Assembly: GCA_949825065.1 (NCBI GenBank) | Contig: OX463844.1 | Span: forward strand, 32,527,414-32,591,413 | Direction of reading: 5' to 3' | Source of the DNA: Odontocerum albicorne | Lineage: Eukaryota > Arthropoda > Insecta > Trichoptera > Odontoceridae | DNA length: 64,000 nt | Made by a program: the position numbers and the translations under genes | Shown: piece by piece, positions 12,658 through 24,708 of the stretch | How positions within the stretch are numbered: the stretch's first letter is position 1 | Layout: every line of letters begins with the position of its first letter | The notes under the pieces: model-generated | What the model was told of the DNA's origin: nothing | The model's input: the letters and a program-made list of their open reading frames with translations, nothing else | Databases searched by the model: none

Positions 12658-13500
12658 AGTATGATAAAGTGAAGGAAATTTATCAAGACAAAGAATTTTA
12701 AACAACCATGCCTGAAATGTGCAAGAAAAGGAAATTAACTATTTATATCCTCCAGTCCTGGAATTAATTGTTTCAAAACAAAACGAAGTTTGAAATTTTA
12801 CAAGTTTGGAAGGAAAGCACTAAGTTATAGTTTTATTTTGGAAATGGTCCATTTTTTTTCTTACATTGTCATAACACCAGATGATTATTGCAAACATTCA
12901 AAATATTTTAATATCTTAAGAAAATAAATATTTTTTTACCAAAACATACAAACAATAGAATTCATGTAACATTAAAAATACCTTTACATAATGATAAGAA
13001 CGGACAATTTATATAGCGCCACATAGTGAATGGAAAGGATACAAATGGAAAGGATACATTTTGTCGCCCATTCGTTTAACACGTCAAATAAACTCGGCTC
13101 ATTTTACTTCAGATCGCACATCGGTCTATACAGATTCATTCTGTATAACAAAATATGTTATTTTAAAATAATTTCAATATTTCTCAATAAAGTCGAAATG
13201 GATTAATCCGAGTTGTCACTAGAATTTAAACAAGTGTTAGTTCTAGATGCTTCAAATAATATTATTATTCCAAATAGGTAAATTAATTGGAGTCGAAATA
13301 TCCCTTCTACGCTAATTTTGTCCACCTTCATCTACCCATTTCACCTGTCAGTCTTGGATAATTAATTTTCTAAGTTTTGATTTAATTTAATCCGTTATAC
13401 CCTATAGAAATTAGAATGCTTTATTGAAAAATATATTCAAGTTGTAGAAATAAAAAAATATCAACTGAATTTTATAAAAATCCTATAATTCTCGCGGCGT
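12658..13500. other. Unassigned stretch
   Basis: No gene or repeat recognised. Around 13000-13110 a short word (ATGGAAAGGATACA) is locally repeated. Confidence 0.4.
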
Positions 13501-13590
13501 TCTCTATACTCGTACGAGTATCATCATCAGACCCCATTCATCTACTGTAGTATGTAGGACTGATGCTGCCACGTAATCGCTGCGTACTTA

Positions 13591-14359
13591 AGCTACGGTT
13601 TCCTAAGAAAGCGGTGCTGTTATGTTGCGGCCGTAACATGACGTGATGCGGCGGACGTAAGAAAACGGCCGAACCAGAGATGTAAACTTAAAAAAAGACG
13701 GAAACGTCAATGAGCGTATTGCGGCGGAGAATGGACGTGTGTGCAAGTAGTTTGCGTTGCATTCGCCTGGCGCGCCGCCAGGCGGCAGAAATAAGAACCC
13801 ACAACTGTCAGTTGGAAACGTGAAATCTGACAGCTCCGTGAACGAATTTATGAAGTATTAGTTTGGCTTTTATTTTTTAAGGAAGAATTAACAATAGGTT
13901 CTTTTTAATTTGGTTAGAATATTAATCATATAAACCCCCAGCAAGGCAGGAATACAATCTTATAAATTTACAATTTACATACATTCCTGATTTTTCAAGT
14001 GTAGTCCCGATATTATTCCACATATTTTGTTTCAACTGGGCTTTTCTATAGTCTTTGCTCTTCACATTATATAAAGCTTCATTATTTCTTACAATATCAA
14101 TAAATATTTCGTCATCTTCGCAGGTCCAAATTACGGTCGCACTAATTTTTTATTTTAAAACGGTCACCGCTACTCGGGAAAAAAACGTTCCACGACTGTT
14201 TGTTTCGCTATGACGGCCGTTATGCAAATGGCGGCATCGCTATTTGACGTTACGCTCACAACCAACGCTCTCTACGAAACCAACGCCATCCGGTTTGCAT
14301 ATACAACGCTTTGTTACAGCCGCTACATAACGGCACCGCTTTCTTAGGAAACCGTAGCT
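13591..14359. mobile_element. PIF/Harbinger-type element with 48-bp TIRs
   Basis: The ends are inverted repeats starting AGCTACGGTTTCCTAAGAAA and matching over about 48 bp with three differences. They are flanked by TTA on both sides (13588-13590 and 14360-14362), the usual PIF/Harbinger 3-bp target. At 769 bp it is too short for a DDE transposase and is non-autonomous. It carries a MADF-domain remnant on the minus strand, as expected for the accessory DNA-binding gene of PIF/Harbinger elements. The subterminal regions are GC-rich compared with the flanks. Confidence 0.85.
13957..14137 (-). pseudogene. MADF-domain fragment of the PIF/Harbinger accessory gene
   Basis: The minus strand encodes about 60 uninterrupted residues with the start of a MADF domain. 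It shows a tryptophan and acidic patch (WTCEDDEIFIDIVRNNEALY), then VKSKDYRKAQLKQNMWNNIG. MADF domains are Myb/SANT-like DNA-binding modules, and PIF/Harbinger elements carry such a protein beside the transposase. No in-frame ATG precedes it, and after about residue 55 the match to the second half of the domain is lost. I regard it as a fragment kept inside a non-autonomous element. A host MADF exon captured by the element is a less likely alternative. Confidence 0.7.
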
Positions 14360-14362
14360 TTA

Positions 14363-14990
14363 CGTATTTCTTTCTTTTAGCGTGCCTTTGTCTCTTACGG
14401 GCTTTATTTTGCCTACTGGGTACCACTGGAGAGCTTCAAACGACCAACGATGGTCCGTTGCTCGGGTGACGTTCCGAGCCCACCTCCACTCAAGTCTATT
14501 TGCTACCTTTATAACATCATACAATTTTGTTTGGTCGCGTATCCACTTATTGCGTTTGCCGTTTCTTTTGGTATAACGTTGCATGCCACTTTCCATGCTG
14601 CTTTGTGTTATCTGGAGCTTTTGTTTCATTCGTACAGAAAGAGACCAAGTTTCACACCCATGTGCAAGTATTGGTAAGACGCATTGGTTCAATACCTTCC
14701 GTTTGAGAAACATTGGGAAATTTCTTTTGAAAATGTAGTTCAATCGCTCCTTAAGAACTCCAAGCTAGTTTTGCTCTTCTATTTATTTCACTGAAAGTTC
14801 AATCCTCAAATAAAATACTTAGTCCTAAGAAGATATATTGTTGTATTTATTCTAGCTGTGTTTCGTTTATCAGGATCGATGTGAACTCAGCAAAGCGGTT
14901 CGACACATATTTTGTCTTTTTAATATTCATTTTCAAACTCGTTAGTTTGAGTGTCTCTCCTTTCTTTGAACCTCTCCAAGAAAATATTCA
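14363..14990 (-). pseudogene. RTE-like reverse transcriptase C-terminal region
   Basis: A 127-codon frame (14360-14743) encodes FLKRKVLNQCVLPILAHGCE followed by TWSLSVRMKQKLQITQSSME and an RDQTKLYDVIKVANRLEWRW segment. This is the region just C-terminal to the RT catalytic core in RTE-type elements. Further upstream on the same strand, in broken frames up to about 14990, LKMNIKKTKYVSN and a YIFLG-like motif continue the family in order. Frameshifts and stops show it is dead. The harbinger-type element interrupts it at its 3' side. Confidence 0.75.
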
Positions 14991-14999
14991 TTTTTGCAC

Positions 15000-17150
15000 C
15001 CTGCAGTCTAGGGAATCGACAGAATTCCTTGCCAATGCCATATCGCAAAATAGTTTTAGAGCCTTTGCATATATAACCCTCAATATATGTATAATTTTTT
15101 CCAGTGAATCTTTCCCATTTCCATAATCTTCATCCTAATTTCAAGCTTTTATTTATTTTTAGATTTCCAATCTTAAGCACCGTAATAATCTACACCCTTT
15201 CAATTAATAAAGACGCGCTGAAAAATATCACCGATTTAAGAATTTCATCTCGAATTTTCACATTTATTTAGGGGGATCAAATTAGATAAGGGCTGAGCAA
15301 TCTTCAAACGGATGCTGGATCCTTGTAACGGAAATGAAAAAAAAGTAATTCGATTTTTAAATTTCGTCCTGGCGGTTAGACAAACACTAATAGGATTAGC
15401 GATATTTTTCAAATGAGAAAATCGTGTGCCTTCATAATAAGAAGCTGTGTTGGAATTCAATTAGGATCTTTAAAGAAGTTTAACAGTTTAAAGTGGGTAA
15501 AATTTCCAAATCCCAGTTATAAATAATTAATTTTTCCTGGTATTTTTTTTGTGCTATTTGACGAAGATTTCTAAAAGTTTCTTTTTCGTTAAAGAACATT
15601 GCTGATAATGATCTAGAATTAAAAACTTTCTTTACAGGTTTGTTTTCTTTTGTTAAGTGTTTGATATTGTTCCGTTTTAATTAATTTTTCTTTATTCATC
15701 TATAAAAAATGCAAAGAAAAGGTAAATATTATCAAAGGTAAACAAACATTGGAAAATTCGAACTAACGATTCAAAAAATCAGCGTGTTTACTGTTTGATT
15801 ACTCCCTCATTATTTATCATCATCGTCATCATAATAACTCCTTTATACCAAGATTGCACAAATTGGCAGTTAATATGGGCATTTTATTGACTTTCATATG
15901 ACTTTCACTACTTATAGGTTCTTGTCGGGGCGAAAAGAGTGAATAGTATAAGTTGGCTTTGTTATTGTTTTAGGCTCGTCTTGTACTGTTTTTTTTTCCT
16001 ATGGTATAACACTGGTTACACGTCAATGCTGATTTTTCTTTGTAGTTTATGTTCAATAGTTTCAATTAAATATTTCATTCGACCGTTGAAGTAAAATAAA
16101 AAATTAAAGTCATCATCATCGTCGCTCTATGCCCCTATTGGAGTCGACAGAGAAAATATAACATATCTCCACTTCATCCTATCCTGGCACACATCTTTCT
16201 CTTCTGCCATATCGGAATGACGAGACGTTTGATAAGACCGAGAAAAACATAGAACGATCAAGTGAATAAATTATTTATGTTAAAACTTTTAAATATGGTA
16301 ATATATTGACTTAACTTTGTGTTGTTTTGTAGTAAATGCTATCTCAAAAACGCTCTTCTACGAGTATATGCATTTATTATATACGCATTTAAATTAATTT
16401 ATAATAGCTGAACTGAGATCTGAAAAGGAGGCAAAAACGGGATAATATTAAATAAAAAAACAAAAACAATTCTGCCATCTGCCAGTCGATTGATATAGAC
16501 AATTTTGACAAATATCTAGATTATTTAGTTGCTCATAATAATAACGAGGTAAACGTAGCTGGATCAAGTGGACCAGATTTCAAAAAGTAATGCATGAAGT
16601 ATGATTTACGGAAGCTGTGCATGACGAGATATGTGAATATGGGGGATGAATTTATCTTGATATTTTTTTTTCATGTTATTTGTTAAATAAGCTTTTCTTT
16701 TGTTCACATAATTTGAATTTTATAGATTTTCTACTGTCTCTACTACTAGTACATATTTGCCAAAAATATATTACTAATTCCATTTCAACATTTGCGTCAT
16801 TACTGTGACTTGTGACTATCCATTCGTACAATTTTAATCACAATCAATGGATCCCGATATCAATTATGCAATCGGTCGCGGTGTACCAATTATCCCGTTA
16901 AATTAATTTTACGTATTGTTACTCCATAAAGTTGGGAACTTCCAGTTTGTCATTTGCGTAAAATTATTGTTCTTCTAAAGGTTAACTACCCAATTTCTAG
17001 ATTCTTGCGACTAATCTAGCGGACTTTATGAACTGGTTAAACTAAGTTAACAGTTTTATGTGAACAAAAAAATATATATTGAGTTTAGACTTCAGTTCGA
17101 TGCTCACCGGTAGCAGTATCTGTTCAAACTACCTTGGAATATTCTCTACC
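15000..17150. other. Unassigned stretch
   Basis: Frames at 14881-15126 and 15245-15460 are not recognised; the first partly overlaps the antisense RT remnant. A short CATCATCATCGTCG run at about 16112 may be a retroelement tail. Nothing else is seen. Confidence 0.35.
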
Positions 17151-17153
17151 AGT

Positions 17154-17241
17154 CACACACACACTTATGAACATGCTTCAACTCTAAATAACCTGAGCAC
17201 ACACACACTTATTGACATGCTTTAACTCTAAATAATCTGAG
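17154..17241 (+). repeat. Tandem duplication, two 44-bp units
   Basis: Each unit starts with a short CA run (CACACACACACTTAT) and ends CTAAATAAcCTGAG. Units are 17154-17197 and 17198-17241, with three differences. Confidence 0.9.
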
Positions 17242-18514
17242 CATATTTAATGAAAAAAATAATCAAGGGGAATGGATGACGATATCTTCATATTGGTTGG
17301 CTTTTTACTCGTACGGCAGATCTACTGAAAATTTACCAGTCTGCAGTCGTACCAACTAGGTCTTGTTGATTGCAAGAAAATTTCACGTGTCAATATATTC
17401 GGCATGCACTACAACATATTGTATATTTAATATGTTTAAAAAATATATTTTTTTCATATAAAGTTTCAGAGAAAAGTCCAAAATTGTTTTTTCATGATAA
17501 AACAAAACGAAAATAAGAAAAAACGTTTTCTATAAAGAGGAAAAAATTGCGCTGACTGTTTCACCTAAAAAATGTTACATAAAACGAAATTACCTTAGGT
17601 TGGGTACGGTTGTAACGATGGTGTTTATCAATGTAGCGTGTGTCCTATTAGGACGTGCTGATGATTTTGATATCGACATCGTTATCTTCGTTTAGTTGAT
17701 TCTGCGTTACTTCTCGCACAGAGTCATCAATATAGCGGATTGCTTATTTCTATAAGTCATGATGATCTTGATTTATAGTCAATAAATATAGACTCAGGAA
17801 TGCGGATATAAATCGATAAGTGGACAGCAGGTAAATAAATAACAAGTCTTGACAGTTGACTGAATGACAATACTAATATATTTATTTCTCGGAGCGCAGG
17901 TGTTTTATACAAATGAGTGAACCAGTTCGCGCTACATGCTCCGTCTCACTCTGGCACGTGAATTGGCGGTAGCTTATTTATTTGTATTTGGAGATGGCTA
18001 GACAAATCGCGGGTACTACAAAAATAGTAAACATTGTCGCCGTTCTTGACGTGTAGCAATCTATGAATACTTCATCGGTCATTGACCCTGTATGTTTATT
18101 ATTAAAAATAATTAATTTAATTTATTTGTGTTTTAACAATTCACTTATTATTTTGACAATTATTTATTTACTAGGTAGGTATCCTACACGGTTAAAAATT
18201 TGTCTTCTAACCGAAAATATTCGTAACGAACTTGGGCTAACTGGATTAACTTGGGCTAACGATTTCCTCAATATTTTCATCATTATAACATTTTTCTTTA
18301 TTTTTTCATTAACACGCAACTCGTGTGTATTTTTTCGTTGTATAATAGTTTGTTTAAAAAGTAAATAAATATTTATCGATATTATTCATTCATTTCTATG
18401 TCCGGACCATTAATTATGCCACGTATTTTCAGTAGGAAGCAACATAAATTGCCATTTATGAGTTCGGATAAGTTAGCTTGTGTTGTGAATCCTGTATAGT
18501 CCAACAATCAATTA
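17242..18514. other. Unassigned stretch
   Basis: No element recognised. A 101-codon frame at 18063-18368 is AT-driven and hydrophobic, without family features. Confidence 0.4.
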
Positions 18515-18516
18515 TA

Positions 18517-19471
18517 CGAGGCGTATCCAGAAAGTAAGTGTACTGAGGCTCTCACGACCGGATGGATTTTATTTTTCGACATGTTGGCTACACTTCCGTG
18601 TAGCCTGACCCTTCTCCTCCGCAATGAGACCGGTTCGAGGTCAGTACGTTGAGAAGTGTCGACGCGACAACACGTTTCGTGAAAAATGTCAATCCAATCT
18701 CCCGCCAAGTGCGAAATACGGGGCGTCATCCGTTATTTCGTTTGGAAGGGAAAACCTCCGGTTGAGGTTTATAATGAGGTGAAAACTGCATATGGTGATA
18801 AAGCTATGAATCGTACGAGTGTGTACAAGTGGTGTCACGAGTTTAAAAACGGTCGTACGTCTGTGCATGATGATCCGAGGAGCGGAAGACCTTCAATTGT
18901 GACTGACGAAGTTGACAAAATTGTTTTGGGACTGTCAAGGCATAATTTTAATTGAATATATGCCTCAAGGAGAGACCATCAACTCTGCAAGATACTGTGA
19001 GACCCTAAAAAAATTGCGGAGGGCGATTCAGAACAAGAGGAGAGGCATGCTGATAAAGGGAGTCTGCCTGCTGCACGACAATGCCAGACCACACACGGCC
19101 AACGCCACGAAGGAACTGCTCGCCTCGTTTAAATGGGATGTCCTGAACCATCCCGCGCATTCCCCTGACCTAGCACCTCAGATTACTATCTCTTTACCTC
19201 CCTGAAGCTGCACATGGGTGGAAAAAGGTTTTCATCCGACGAGGAGGTAAAGGAGGAGGTGGAGAAGTGGACGGAGGGGTTGGCGGGAAACTACTTCGAG
19301 GAAGGCATCAAAAAGTTGATACCCCGCTTCACCACCTGCATTGAGAGGAATGGCGATTATGTCGAAAAATAGCTTACATATGTACTACGGTAACCACGTA
19401 ATTTTTTTGTTTAAATAAAAAAAATTGTAACCTACAAAAATTCAGTACACTTACTTTCTGGACTTACCTAG
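18517..19471 (+). mobile_element. Internally deleted mariner, family M1 copy A
   Basis: The ends CGAGGCGTATCCAGAAAGTA and its inverse are flanked by TA (18515-18516, 19472-19473). Length is 955 bp, against about 1.3 kb for a complete mariner. It shares its deletion and one single-base deletion with the inverted copy at 24709-25662. Confidence 0.93.
18686..19372 (+). pseudogene. Mariner transposase, deleted (M1 copy A)
   Basis: Transposase of the DD34D class, which cuts and pastes the element at TA sites. The ATG at 18686 opens 80 residues of N-terminal helix-turn-helix region (KCEIRGVIRYFVWKGKPPVE, then WCHEFKNGRTSVHDDPRSGR). The frame then jumps at about 18925 into the catalytic half, losing the linker and the first catalytic Asp. 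The second and third Asp are visible as HDNARPH and SPDLAP, with the spacing of 34 seen in intact relatives. A single-base loss after CTAGCACC (about 19180) breaks the frame before SDYYLF. The reading ends DYVEK and TAG at 19372. No active enzyme is possible, but both TIRs remain. Confidence 0.9.
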
Positions 19472-19849
19472 TACTTGCGTTCAAGAAACCCCATCTCTCA
19501 ATGTTCACCTTACTTCTTGTCAATTCTACTCATTGTCGTTCAAGACTGCTTGTCTCCTAGTGCTATCTTTTCTGAGAGTCAGATATTTTTCATTCCACTT
19601 TAGTAGGTGCAAATGTAAAATTCATAATCAGTTTTTTTTTGTAGTAAACGTATTCAAATGTTTTGTCTAAGACCCTCAAGCAAAATAATATGGCATGGAA
19701 ATGGTCTTTTCAGACTATTTTATCGTTTTTTTTTTCATAATTTATTTACTGTCGATGCTTAGGTACATCCTTAAAAAGGCCGGCCAAAGCTATTATTTTG
19801 ATTGACATCTGCATGAAATTCTTCAAACGACATTTTCTTTTCTTTATTA

Positions 19850-20292
19850 TTGTGTTATGATGTAGAAATGCGTGTAATATAAATGTGTTAATGCTGTAGA
19901 GATGCGTGTATTGAGAAGAATTTTTAGGGTGGCCATGTTTGATGGAATACGGAATCATGTGATTAGGAATGAATGTGAATTTAAGGCTAATTAAGTGTTG
20001 AGTAAGATGAAGAAGAGAACTCTAAGACATTTGGGTATGTGGAAGAAATGAACGAACAATGCCTAACATATAAATAGTGCGTGTGTGAATGGAAGGCGTG
20101 GTAGAGGAAGACCAAGGAAATTATGGTTAGATGAAGTGAATTATATTTTGAAAGAAGGAAACGTAGAATGTCAGTAGGAGTTATGTTAAAAAGTATATGG
20201 ATGCAAATGATGTGTGTCAAGATCTAAAATTCGGGTGCTCTTTACTCTCTGACAACCCCTACATGGAAACGGTGTGATTAAATGTATGTATG
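19850..20292 (+). pseudogene. Non-LTR RT C-terminal fragment (family R)
   Basis: The plus strand reads NAVEMRVLRR, DGIRNHVIRNECEFKA, KKRTLRHLG and then VNGRRGRGRPRKLWLDEVNY, the best-kept example here of the arginine-rich tail. The end contains CTCTTTACTCTCTGACAACC and TAAATGTATGTATG, the family 3' terminus. Stops and frame changes are frequent. Confidence 0.8.
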
Positions 20293-20524
20293 TTTTTTAT
20301 CTTTTTAATACACTCTTCTCTACCTATATAACCTCACTGGTGGTGCGAATGTGTTGTAGAGTGTTGCTGAGAGTGCAAATTGTCTTCGGTTTTATTAAGC
20401 GATTCTTCGGGTTCGTAACCAGTAAAGTAGGCACTTCAATTGGGGTTTGTCAGAAAGTAGCGCACGTGCCTTTAACGATAATTTAATAACAAACGACTAA
20501 TTTCTAATCTGACTTGGATCCTGT

Positions 20525-20615
20525 ATGTTTTTTTTGCAAAAAAAATACGAATCGAACTTCAAACCTCCGGATCGAACATAAACAATCTTCCAACAAGGCC
20601 AGGGTGGCCCATCGA
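20525..20615 (-). repeat. tRNA-derived SINE, head only
   Basis: The minus strand gives GGCCACCCTGGCCTTGTTGG, the anticodon-like CTTCCA replaced by AAGATTGTTTATG, then GGAGGTTTGAAGTTCGATTC, a good box B. The tail is absent. Confidence 0.7.
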
Positions 20616-20619
20616 GGTA

Positions 20620-21957
20620 AATTTCTTTATCGATTTTGCGCCAAGGCTATATTAGTCTTACTTTGACCTTTTCCTTGATTCTCTAAAATGCCGTCTTAAA
20701 TCAAAAATGAAATCGTTTTGAGGCACTTAATGAAATGTCCTCACTTTGTGTTGGTATATCTTTTTTCAATAAATTTAAAGTTATAATAAAATGAGATTGA
20801 GATTAATATTTAAGTGAAAATTTGGATGACAGTTTCAAGTTAATTATCATGGGTTATAATAAAAGTAAATATGTTGTATAATCGTACAAAAAATATAATT
20901 TAATGTGTTGAAATTTCTACAAAGATTTCAAAACTATTCAGTGACTTGTTTTGAATTAACTAATTCATTAATTCATTTTGTGATTTTCGATAAAAAAAGC
21001 AGACAAAGGTCATTAAAGGATTGACTATACTCTTAATGTGATGGCAAATCTAGAAATGATGATGGTTTTACACATTCAAGAAGATATGTATTTACTATAT
21101 GAATATTTATATAATTCTAAGATCTAGTTTGCTGTTCGCTAAACCTAAAAGTATGTAAAAGTATTTTGATTCTAAACACTGGTCAATGGAGAAATTTCTG
21201 TTGGTGAAAATATGTCTGTAGTTAATTTTTTAAATAATCCGTGTCAAATAATTGCTAAGTAGATTTCAAAATCTTTTTCAAAGCTTAATACATGCTTTTA
21301 CATATCACATTTTATTTTGGAATGTAATTATTTTAAAATCGAGAGATCTGGTTTGTATGCCCGATAATAAAGCAAACGTCCCAGGTTCGAACTTTGTGGA
21401 ACAAACCGCCGCGCCGGTGTGGATTTCAAAAGGAGAGTATCATAAAATGAAATAACAAATAAAAATGCCCTTAGAAGTCTTTCGTACATGTGTTAACAAC
21501 TAAAACAAACTGTTTTGGCCGGCATCGACTAAGAATAAATTATAAAAAAAATGGTCTCAAAAGACTGTTCATACGTCATATAATTTTTATTGTGGATTTT
21601 AGTTATTGACAATTCATTGTATTACAATCTGACTAGTTTGTCTCTTATTTTTAACTAGGAAAATATAAACAAAGCTTAAAAGAAAATATAAAACACAGTC
21701 TCAAAAAGTTATCAAATTATTGTTTATGTGTAAAAAATTGTATACAATAAAATATGATCAACCGATGGACAACGGAAGACATGATGGAGAGTAAAGGCAA
21801 AACGAGAATGAAACACGTAACATCATTGACTGAAATAAAGTGTTTTTCAATCGTTTTTATTTTATACGTACCAGGGTGCGTAAAACGTTTTTTAGTAACT
21901 AGTTTAAGAAGTTCATTGAATGAATAGTAAATAACATAAGCATATTTAACAATAAAT
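20620..21957. other. Unassigned stretch
   Basis: Mostly AT-rich. At 21348-21405 a TGGTTTGTATGCCCGATAAT stretch followed by CCAGGTTCGAAC resembles tRNA boxes A and B, but the spacing is too short for a tRNA. Confidence 0.35.
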
Positions 21958-21959
21958 TA

Positions 21960-22864
21960 CTAGGCGCGTCCAGAAAGTAAAGAATGATTGCGCACCACGC
22001 TCTGCGCCGATTCCCCACCACCGCGATCGTATGCGTGCCAGTTCGAGCCGAGTTTTGTTGCTGAACGGTCGTGCGACTTTGTTATGTAACCTTTCAAAAT
22101 GTCTGCGCCCATCGAAAATCCCGCCAAATCTGAAGTGCGTAGTATCATTCGTTTTCTGAAATTTATAGGCAACTTTAAGCACAGTACATGAATCTTTCCC
22201 ACAAATTTCACGATCGCTCGTACGTGAAATAGTGACAGAGCACCTTGGCTACAAAAAAATGTGTGCTCGGAAAAGAAAAACCGAATCTCAACACCAGAAA
22301 AGTGATGGGAACAGATTTTTGGGACCGAAAGGGTTTGATCCACGTAGAGTTTATGCCAAGAGGACACACGATAAACTCAGAGGCCTGTTGTAAAACTCTT
22401 CAACGACTTAGATGCGCCATCCAAAAGAAGAGACGTGAAATGTTGTCGGGAAAGGTGGTTTTGATTCATGACAATGCGCGGCCTCATTCATCAGCACGAA
22501 CACATTGAGAACTTCAACGTCTTAAGTGGGAAATTTTTGAACATCTTCCTTACAGCCCTGACTTGGCACCAAGTGATTTTCACTTATTCCCGAAACTAAA
22601 GGAAATTTTGGGTGGAAAACAGTTCGCAAACGATGAAGACCTCAAACAAGAGGTGACATCCTGGCTCAAATCTTTGGCGGTAGAAGAGTATAACATCGGA
22701 ATTGAAAAATTGGTTCCACATTACAATAAGTGCTTTGACAGCTATGGCGACTACATTTAAAAATAGAGTAAGGTACTGTGACTTTCTAAATAAAGTTTTG
22801 TGTTGATATCTTTCATTTTTATTTAGTTATGCCAAAACGTTATTTACTTTCTGGACGACCCACG
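21960..22864 (+). mobile_element. Internally deleted mariner, family M2
   Basis: The left end CTAGGCGCGTCCAGAAAGTA and the inverse of the right end CGTGGGTCGTCCAGAAAGTA are flanked by TA (21958-21959, 22865-22866). Length is 905 bp, about 0.4 kb short of full size. Confidence 0.9.
22099..22760 (+). pseudogene. Mariner transposase, deleted (M2)
   Basis: The ATG at 22099 begins MSAPIENPAKSEVRSIIRFL and is soon interrupted (stop at about 22186). Short pieces follow: EIVTEHLGY from the second helix-turn-helix, then FWDRKGLIHVEFMPRGHTIN, HDNARPH with the second catalytic Asp, a TGA at about 22507, and SPDLAPSDFHLF with the third Asp. The end is intact (KLVPHYNKCFDSYGDYI, TAA at 22760). The first catalytic Asp region is deleted. 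It differs clearly from the M1 family in sequence and TIRs, so it is a separate invasion. Confidence 0.88.
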
Positions 22865-22866
22865 TA

Positions 22867-24466
22867 CTTTGTTATTCCAATAATGACATTAATTCCCGCT
22901 ACATATTTTCTACCTCCTGTTGCGAGACTGTCTTCAGACGAAATGATCCTAGTTTATTACGAAAGCAGTCACACCAAAAATATTTTTGGTTAAAAGATTT
23001 TTAACCCCAAATACAAGGGAGATAAACAACATTAGAGCGGCTTATATGAAATAGAATGCTTTTAAAAAAATACAAGAATTGGAATGACAAAGAAACATAG
23101 GCACTAGAATACAAGTCTATCTACACAACTCAAGTCTATCTATACGTTGTCTATCTACACAATTTTTCAGAATTTGCAAACCATACTATAGAGACCAATT
23201 ATAATTTCAATGTGAGTACAGTTAAAGTTATAAAAATTATATAAAACGATGAATTTAGAAACATCAGACATACACAAATCTATACGTAAAAAAAGCAATG
23301 AATAATAAAAAAAATGCAAAAGGTTTCAGCCCTCAGACATTTATCCTGTGGATCAATATACCACACACAATTCCGATATAACATGACACTTATCTGACCT
23401 AAGCACTGCTCTCGTAACAAGCCTGGTTAATTTCGCCTGAAGAGCATAAGGATAGGAGGCTGTACGTGTTTAGCGGGGATAATTAGTGGTAATTTATCGT
23501 CAAATATTCTTATATGTAGTTTCACAAAGTTAAAACCGAAACCTTTGAGAAAATATGTTTTAAGCATTCAAACTTCTGTTTTTTAAAGAAATTATTCGTT
23601 TTCTGTATAAAATAACTATGGTATATACAAAAAAAAACATCCGCAGGCCTCGTCTGTTTATTTGAGATTGCCTTACATCATTATGATGTAAAATGTTAAG
23701 CTCTAAATTTGAATTAAAAAAATAAAGATATATCTTCATATTTTTCTTATGAAAACGTGGTGTTTTTCAATCTCCTTATGAAAATTGTATTGCTTTCATT
23801 ATTGCTATCACAGATTATTTTAATTTGAATAGAAAATGAAAATGAAAAACAAACGTCTTGTGGCACGTCAGAACCAAGATAATTTTGATCTTTTGTAATC
23901 TCACTATCTCGATTTTTCATCGCATCATCCTCTTAAATAAACGTAAAGCAACGGGGAGACTTTACAAGTTCTGAAAAAGTCTAAAGCAAATCGGGTTTAT
24001 TTAAATATCAAGTGTTAAAAACATTCAATAAAAAGATTTTACTCCATCTTTACTAAATTGTATATTTTAATTCAAGTCGGGTTTTATCTTAAGACTTTTT
24101 ATTCTCACTATTTTTAAGAACCTGTACACTTAGTGTTTTATATGCGGTGAAGAGTTCAGCTTCCTTTATTCCATTCACTACAAATATAGGAAAATTAAAT
24201 TAACTGATTTTTGGGAAAGATTTTTACTTAGTATGATTTTCTTAATGTTAAGAAATTGTTTTCAGAACTTGTTTTTTTTTTAATTAGGTAAATTCTATGA
24301 GACTTTTTTGATTACTATGTAAAACATAAAAGTTAAGAACTAATTATGAAAATAAATAAATTGCTTATTATTCACTCATTATTATAAATATTATTTGGCA
24401 AAGCTGCGATCGGTATGAAACTTTTTATTTTAAAAGTCTTAATACCAGTAATAGATTATTCAATCA
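22867..24466. other. Unassigned stretch
   Basis: No element recognised. Around 23100-23165 the word GTCTATCTACACAA recurs three times within 60 bp. Confidence 0.4.
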
Positions 24467-24680
24467 GATGACCTCCATGCTCTTTTTGGTAAGATGCTTG
24501 TCTTCCAACCTGGGTGTTGCGGGTTCGGTTTTCACTGAAACCCAGATTTTTGTAAAATGGATTTCAGTCTTATTTTCATTTAAGGCATCTTTAAAATCTT
24601 TCTGGTTTTTTAGAAGAAATTCCCGCACGGCTAATAACCCAACAGCTTGTACTGTATGCAACGAAAGTGTAATAATTATA
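24467..24680 (+). repeat. tRNA-derived SINE, near complete
   Basis: One of the best copies. The head reads GATGACCTCCATGCTCTTTT, GGTAAGATGCTTGTCTTCCA and GTTGCGGGTTCGGTTTTC. After CCCAGATTTTT comes the body CATTTAAGGCATCTTTAAAA, then the tail TTTCTGGTTTTTTAGAAGAA, a block with CTAATAACCCAACAG and CAACGAAAGTGTAATAATTA. CTTCCA matches the anticodon loop of tRNA-Gly (UCC). Confidence 0.9.
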
Positions 24681-24708
24681 ATATAATAATACCCTTTTTT
24701 TACTAGTA

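Larger units (their letters stand above)
13505..14990 (-). mobile_element. RTE-like non-LTR retrotransposon remnant, split by a DNA transposon
   Basis: The RT-derived coding part (14363-14990, minus strand) and a 3' end with a TGATGATGA tail (13505-13587) lie on either side of the TIR element at 13591-14359. Leaving that element and one TTA out brings the two parts together in the expected order. A 3' end made of TGATGA repeats is typical of RTE-clade elements. The 5' part, with the endonuclease and RT catalytic core, is missing. Confidence 0.65.

Noticed and set aside
18063..18368. 101-codon hydrophobic frame
   Set aside because: Rich in Ile/Leu/Phe because the DNA is AT-rich. No signal peptide plus domain pattern and no conserved motif.
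21348..21405. Possible tRNA gene (box A and GGTTCGAAC)
   Set aside because: Box spacing is too short and no acceptor stem forms.
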